A program made the position numbers and the translations under genes. The notes under the pieces are model-generated. The model did not search any database and was not told the DNA's origin. It saw nothing but the letters and a program-made list of their open reading frames with translations. This document shows positions 59,946 to 64,000 of a DNA stretch of 64,000 bases, piece after piece (positions within the stretch are counted from its first letter, which is position 1; each line of letters opens with the position of its first letter). The DNA comes from Promicromonospora sp. MEB111 (GTDB taxonomy: Bacteria > Actinomycetota > Actinomycetes > Actinomycetales > Cellulomonadaceae), in contig NZ_JARVSD010000004.1 in NCBI RefSeq assembly GCF_030209445.1, forward strand, positions 1 to 64,000, in the 5' to 3' direction.

Positions 59946-61289
59946 TCACCACCGGACCTGCGGCAGACCGAGCTGCTCGCGCACCCGGCGCGGGCCCGGC
60001 GGGTGACGCACCACCTCCCGGATCAGGTCGTCACGGACCGGCACGTCGGCCCAGTCAGGCTCCAGCGAGTCGCCGTTGGCGGCCCTCGGCTCACCCACGG
60101 TGCAGTCGCCGAGGTCGGTCCAGCGCCCCGCACCCATCGGGGTGCCCCGGGGTGCGCACCGCACCTCCGCGGGCAGCCCCTCCAGCGGCGAGGGCAGCCC
60201 GGTCCGGAGGCGCCGCAGAGCGGCGGTCTCGGCGAAGTCGTGGAGCCGGCGGGCCTCCCGCGGCTCGTCCGGCCCGGCTCCGGCGGGCAGGAACTCGAGG
60301 TGGATCTCCTCGTGGTCCCCGACCGCGCAGAGCGAGACCCACGGTTCCTGGGCTCCGGCCGGGAGCAGCCGGGCCGCGGCATCCAGGACGTCCTCGGACA
60401 GCATCCGGAGGAAGACGGGGTGCAGGGCGCCCGAGCTGTCGCGCACCCCGCGGTAGATCGACCGGGCGACACGTTCCGTGGGCACGGCGGGGCCGGAGTA
60501 GGTGAACCCCAGGACGTTCACGTGGACGCTGTCGATCCAGCGCGCGTACTGGACCGGTGAGTGGGCGCCCAGCCATCGTCCGACGGCGTTGCCCGGCCCG
60601 AGGGCCAGGGCGACCGACATCATCGCCACACCCACGGCACCGGCGATCGTCGCCACGACCAGGAACGTCGTCACACCGGTGAGCAGGCCGGCCACGAACG
60701 ACGGCAGACCCCAGTCCTCGCGGGTGAGCGTCCAGACCGGGTCCCCGGCCCGGTCCCAGAACCAGTTCACGAACGCGGCGACGAGGCCCGCGGAGCCGGC
60801 GGTGACCGCCGCGACGACGATCGTGCCCAACCGGTTCAGCAGCCCCGTCCCGCGCAAGTCCTCGGCCGCCGTGACGAACCCCGCGGCATGCTGTCCGAGC
60901 TGGCCCACGGTGGCGAGCGTCATCGAGGCCGCGACCAGGGCCGCTGTCAGCGGCTGGAAGGCCGCCGAGTCGGCGTTCCACGTCACGACCCACGCGGCCG
61001 CACCGGTCGCCAGGCCACGCAGCAGCCAGCACACCCGCACCACCAGCCGGCCGAACGCGGCCACGCTCCGCCGTCGACGGCCGGACAGGGCGGGCAGCGG
61101 CGTGACCTCCGGCGGGACGAGCAGCCTGATGACGGCGAGCGAGACGGCGATCGTCGCGCACAGGACGACCCGCAGGTCCCGCGACTCGTCGTGCACCACG
61201 AGCACGGTCGACGAGACGGCCGACGCCAGCCACGCCAGGAGGCCGACGACCTGCAGGAACACGGAGACGCGACGCTGCCTTGATCTCAT
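59946..61289 (-). CDS. polytopic membrane protein, unknown function
   Basis: A 447-residue protein. Six to seven hydrophobic segments in the first 230 residues (about 9-30, 35-53, 75-95, 105-125, 150-172, 190-220), then a soluble region of about 215 residues (GFTYSGPAVPTERVARSIYRG, HPVFLRMLSEDVLDAAARLL, APRGTPMGAGRWTDLGDC) and a Pro/Arg-rich end. No family recognised. AAGGGGG lies 5 bases before the ATG, which supports the start. It is transcribed alone and converges with the GntR gene. Codon use is like the neighbours. Confidence 0.7.
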   Translation of the reverse strand: MRSRQRRVSVFLQVVGLLAWLASAVSSTVLVVHDESRDLRVVLCATIAVSLAVIRLLVPPEVTPLPALSGRRRRSVAAFGRLVVRVCWLLRGLATGAAAWVVTWNADSAAFQPLTAALVAASMTLATVGQLGQHAAGFVTAAEDLRGTGLLNRLGTIVVAAVTAGSAGLVAAFVNWFWDRAGDPVWTLTREDWGLPSFVAGLLTGVTTFLVVATIAGAVGVAMMSVALALGPGNAVGRWLGAHSPVQYARWIDSVHVNVLGFTYSGPAVPTERVARSIYRGVRDSSGALHPVFLRMLSEDVLDAAARLLPAGAQEPWVSLCAVGDHEEIHLEFLPAGAGPDEPREARRLHDFAETAALRRLRTGLPSPLEGLPAEVRCAPRGTPMGAGRWTDLGDCTVGEPRAANGDSLEPDWADVPVRDDLIREVVRHPPGPRRVREQLGLPQVRW

Positions 61290-61436
61290 GCGACCCCCTT
61301 CGCCCGGCATGCTCCGATGCAGCGTAGAGGGGTTGCCGGGTCGCGACCAGGGCTCCGCGCGATGAGTCGGGGCCCCGGTCGTCGTCGGTACGTGTGGGCG
61401 CCGTCCGGCGCCGGACCCGATGCCCAGGAGCAGACG

Positions 61437-62183
61437 ATGACCGAGACGCCCGAGACCACCCTGCCGAGAACCACCGCCCGTCCGCCCGTCGTCGACCGGG
61501 ACGCCTGGCAGGCCGCCCGCGACGAGCTCCTGGCCCTGGAGAAGGCGCACACCCGCGCGGGCGACGCGCTCGCGGCCGCCCGTCGCCGGCTGCCGATGAC
61601 GGAGCTCGACGGCACCGTCCCGGTCACCGGCGCCGACGGCCCGGTGCGGTTCGCCGACCTGTTCCAGGGGCGCGACGAGCTCGTGGTCTACCAGCACATG
61701 TGGCACGACGGCGACCCGATCAGCGGCCAGTGCCCCGGCTGCACCATGAACGCCTGGCACGTCCAGCAGGCCGCCCCCTACCTCCGGGCGCGCGGCGTGT
61801 CCTTCGCGATGCTGACCGAGGGTCCCTGGGCCGAGGTCGCGCCGTTCGTGGAGTTCATGGGCTACACCGAGCCCTGGTACTCGGTGCGCGACCTGCCCGC
61901 GCCGCTGGGCGTCGACATGGGTCACATCGCCTGCTTCCTGCGCGACGGCGACCGCGTCTACCTCACCTACCGGACCACGGGCCGGGGCAACGAGCCGGCC
62001 GCCGGGATCTTCGGCCTGCTGGACATAACGCCCTACGGACGCGGCGAGGCCTGGGAGGACGTGCCCGAGGGCTGGCCCGCTGGCCACACCTCGTGCTGGT
62101 ACTGGGCCGCCGACGCGGACGGCGAGGCCACCTGGGGACCGACCAGCCGGCCCACGCCGCAGTGGACCCGGCCGGGGGCCTGA
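61437..62183 (+). CDS. DUF899 family thioredoxin-like protein
   Basis: A 248-residue protein of the DUF899 family. Conserved opening WQAARDELLALEKAHTRAGD and RRRLPMTELD; the core has LVVYQHMWHD, then GQCPGCTMNAWHV near residue 98, where CPGC sits at the thioredoxin active-site position, and a late SCWYW. Thioredoxin-fold proteins of this family are assumed redox enzymes, with no confirmed substrate. CAGGAG is 6 bases before the ATG. Stand-alone gene, divergent from the membrane protein at 59946. Confidence 0.87.
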   Translation: MTETPETTLPRTTARPPVVDRDAWQAARDELLALEKAHTRAGDALAAARRRLPMTELDGTVPVTGADGPVRFADLFQGRDELVVYQHMWHDGDPISGQCPGCTMNAWHVQQAAPYLRARGVSFAMLTEGPWAEVAPFVEFMGYTEPWYSVRDLPAPLGVDMGHIACFLRDGDRVYLTYRTTGRGNEPAAGIFGLLDITPYGRGEAWEDVPEGWPAGHTSCWYWAADADGEATWGPTSRPTPQWTRPGA

Positions 62184-62203
62184 TGTTGACGGGCGCGATC
62201 GCC

Positions 62204-62219
62204 GGCACGGGGCCGTGCC
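62204..62219. terminator. short palindromic terminator between convergent genes
   Basis: GGCACGG and CCGTGCC separated by GG, between the DUF899 gene and the convergent NmrA-like gene. Suited to act in both directions but short. Confidence 0.45.
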
Positions 62220-62276
62220 ACACGCACGTCACGGGCGACGGGTGGTTCGTGCAGGAGCCGGACGACCGACCCGGCC

Positions 62277-63143
62277 TCAGGCCGGGAGCGTCCAGGCGCC
62301 CGACGCCGCGGCCCGGCGGGCGAAGGCGTCGAACGGCGTCGCGGGCCGGCCGAGCACCCGCTCGACCGTGTCCGTGGTCGCCGTGTTGCGCCCGTCGAGC
62401 ACCTCCTGGAAGAGCCAGGCGAGGCCCTCGGCTTCCTCGGGGTGCACGCCGGCGGCGGTGAGCTCGGCGACGAAGTCGGCGGGCGTGAGCGGCACGTGCT
62501 GGACCGTCCGTCCGGTCGCCGCGCTCAGCACGCGCGCGACCTCGGTGAACGTCAGGGCCTCGGGGCCCGTCAGCTCCAGGACCTCGCCGGCGTGGGTATC
62601 GCTGGTGAGCGCGAGGGTGGCGACGTCGGCGACGTCCTCCAGGCTGACGAACGGCTCGCGCACCTGGTCGGCAGGGACGGCGATGCGGCCGTCGAGCACG
62701 CCGCCGAGCAGGAAGTGCTCGCTGAAGTTCTCCTGGAACCAGGAGCAGCGCACCACGGTCGTGGCGGCCGAGGCGGCGAGGGCGAGGTCCTCGCAGGCCC
62801 GCGCGCCGTCCTCCCCGCGGCCCGAGAGCAGGACGATGCGCTCGACGCCGTGCCGGACGGCGCGCGCGGTGAACGCGTCGATCACCGCGTCGGCGCCGGG
62901 CAGTGCCAGGTCGGGGGAGTAGCAGACGTAGACGGCGGAGGTCCCGTCCAGTGCGGCGTCCCAGCCGGCGTCGTCGTGCCAGTCGAAGGGGGCCGCACCG
63001 GAGCGCGAGGCGATGCGGGGCTGGCGGCCCTGGGCGCGGAGCCGGTCGGCGACGCGGCGGCCGGTGCGGCCGGTGCCGCCGGTGACGAGGATCGGCGCGG
63101 TGATCGTGGTGGTGGTCCGTGCGGTGCTCTCCGAAGTGGTCAT
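62277..63143 (-). CDS. NmrA-like NAD(P)-binding protein
   Basis: A 288-residue atypical SDR with the loop ILVTGGTGRTGRRVADRL near residue 18, SAVYVCYSPDLALPG near 69, RIVLLSGRGEDGARACEDL near 102 and VRCSWFQENFSE near 131. It resembles NmrA/YwnB-type NAD(P)H-sensing or reductase proteins used in redox adaptation. The Thr-rich head (TARTTTTITAP) is variable. It is divergent from an AraC regulator; an inverted repeat lies between, so it is probably the regulated target. Confidence 0.85.
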   Translation of the reverse strand: MTTSESTARTTTTITAPILVTGGTGRTGRRVADRLRAQGRQPRIASRSGAAPFDWHDDAGWDAALDGTSAVYVCYSPDLALPGADAVIDAFTARAVRHGVERIVLLSGRGEDGARACEDLALAASAATTVVRCSWFQENFSEHFLLGGVLDGRIAVPADQVREPFVSLEDVADVATLALTSDTHAGEVLELTGPEALTFTEVARVLSAATGRTVQHVPLTPADFVAELTAAGVHPEEAEGLAWLFQEVLDGRNTATTDTVERVLGRPATPFDAFARRAAASGAWTLPA

Positions 63144-63168
63144 GGGTCCATCGAAGCGGCGCCGGCCT

Positions 63169-63191
63169 GGACTCTGAATAGCTCAGAATCC
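63169..63191. promoter_or_regulatory. inverted-repeat operator between nmrA-like and araC genes
   Basis: Nine-base arms GGACTCTGA and TCAGAATCC (one mismatch) around ATAGC, in an AT-richer stretch of the 80-bp divergent region. Likely binding site of the adjacent AraC regulator. Confidence 0.6.
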
Positions 63192-63211
63192 ATGCCTCAT
63201 GTTCCAGCGTC

Positions 63212-63217
63212 TAAGGT
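63212..63217 (+). promoter_or_regulatory. -10 box of leaderless araC-type gene
   Basis: TAAGGT ends 6 bases before the ATG at 63224. The six G between could also act as a poor ribosome site. Confidence 0.5.
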
Positions 63218-63223
63218 GGGGGG

Positions 63224-64000
63224 ATGGACCCCCTGTCGCAGCTCCTCGCGCACCCGCACGCCGAGGGCGCCTTCACGCTGCTGATGTCGATGCGCGCGCC
63301 CTGGGCGGTCCGGGTCGAGGACGAGGCCGCGCTCACGGTCGTGATCGTCACCTCGGGCGGCGGCCTGCTGGAGGCCGGCGACGCGGTGCACGAGCTGCGC
63401 ACGGGGGACGTCGCGCTGGTCCGCGGCCCGCTGCCCTACCGCGTGGCCGACGCCGCGGGCAGCGCGACGGTCGCGATCATCGAGCCCGGCCAGCGCTGCG
63501 TCACGCCGGACGGCGCCCCGCTCGACCTGGCCCTCGCGCACGGGCTGCGGCACTGGGGCAACGACCCCGACGGCCCCGACCGGATGATCGTCGCCTCCTA
63601 CGCCGACGTCGGCAGCGTCGGGCGGTTCGTCACCGAGGTGCTGCCCGACGCCGCCGTGGTCGATGCGGGGGCGCTCGACCCGGCGCTCGTCGGCCACCTG
63701 GCGCGGGAGATCGCGCGCGACGACCTCGGCCAGAGCGTGGTGCTGGACCGCCTGGTCGACGTGGTGACCATCGAGTCGATCCGCGCCTGGACCGGCGCGC
63801 ACCCGCCTGCCGGGCCCAGCTGGGTGGGTGGGATCGGCGACCCCGCGGTGAACGCGGCCCTCCGGGCGATGCACGCCGAACCCGAGCGCGCCTGGACCGT
63901 CGCCGGCCTCGCGCAGGCGTCCGCCGTCTCCCGCGCGACGCTCGCCGCGCGGTTCACCGAGCTCGTCGGCACGCCCCCGCTGCGGTACCTGACGAGCTGG
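63224..64000 (+). CDS. AraC-family regulator with cupin_6 domain (3-prime truncated)
   Basis: The first 259 codons are present; the gene runs off the window end without a stop. Residues 1-180 form a cupin_6 sensor (SQLLAHPHAEGAFTLLMSMRAPW, TGDVALVRGPLPYRV, PDRMIVASYAD). The first AraC helix-turn-helix begins near 212 (LRAMHAEPERAWTVAGLAQ, SAVSRATLAARFTELVGTPPLRYLTSW); the second half of the DNA-binding domain is missing. Full-length members have about 300-320 residues. Such genes often sit divergently from NAD(P)-binding oxidoreductases, as here, and regulate them. Likely leaderless. Confidence 0.85.
   Translation, partial: MDPLSQLLAHPHAEGAFTLLMSMRAPWAVRVEDEAALTVVIVTSGGGLLEAGDAVHELRTGDVALVRGPLPYRVADAAGSATVAIIEPGQRCVTPDGAPLDLALAHGLRHWGNDPDGPDRMIVASYADVGSVGRFVTEVLPDAAVVDAGALDPALVGHLAREIARDDLGQSVVLDRLVDVVTIESIRAWTGAHPPAGPSWVGGIGDPAVNAALRAMHAEPERAWTVAGLAQASAVSRATLAARFTELVGTPPLRYLTSW

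Overview
The window is a chromosomal segment of a very GC-rich Gram-positive actinobacterium. Leaderless genes with TANNNT boxes six to seven bases upstream are common, as are GTG starts and 4-base start/stop overlaps. Gene content (principal sigma factor next to parE and a DUF7455 protein, DUF222/HNH endonuclease, Lpl-type sugar ABC transporter) points to the order Micrococcales, probably near Cellulomonadaceae/Promicromonosporaceae. The family is an inference from gene content; no rRNA is present. No tRNA, insertion sequence, phage gene or CRISPR array was seen.

Layout. 1-9.3 kb: housekeeping block with rpoD/sigA, a secreted SpoIID-domain protein, DUF7455, topoisomerase IV subunit B (parE), a DUF4430 lipoprotein overlapping a small polytopic membrane protein, and a secreted lipase. 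9.5-24.8 kb: a type VII-like secretion locus made of two tandem copies of a five-gene cassette (WXG100 protein, second small helical protein, large T7SS-signal protein with a membrane hairpin, two LPxGW proteins), then two bitopic LysM-like membrane proteins and an EssC/EccC-type ATPase; it ends in a strong hairpin. No EccB, EccD, EccE or mycosin gene accompanies it. 24.8-31.4 kb: HupE/UreJ-like protein, secreted metallophosphoesterase, DUF916 surface protein with a BMP-like lipoprotein, DUF2200. 31.6-34.8 kb: DUF222/HNH gene of different base usage, a degenerate SDR and its divergent HxlR regulator.

35-40.5 kb: carbohydrate ABC importer (binding protein and two permeases) divergent from a LacI regulator, with two identical 12-bp palindromic operators between them, flanked by two long perfect hairpins sharing their outer ends. 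40.7-48.9 kb: HD protein, GlxA-type regulator, cytochrome b561, POT peptide transporter, LysE exporter, a P-loop kinase, MerR regulator, coiled-coil protein, MFS transporter. 49-57.7 kb: ilvD, then a probable L-fucose oxidative catabolism cluster (aldo/keto reductase, Rbs-type ABC importer, GntR regulator, L-fuconate dehydratase) whose three transcription units share an upstream CATCYGATG palindrome. 57.8-64 kb: cytosine-deaminase-like amidohydrolase with divergent GntR regulator, a membrane protein, DUF899 protein, NmrA-like oxidoreductase and a divergent AraC regulator cut by the window end.

A recurring oddity is short tandem repeats (usually 15-bp units) that begin at or just after stop codons and contain the stop in each unit. 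The most promising material for a little-described system is the twin-cassette type VII-like locus.
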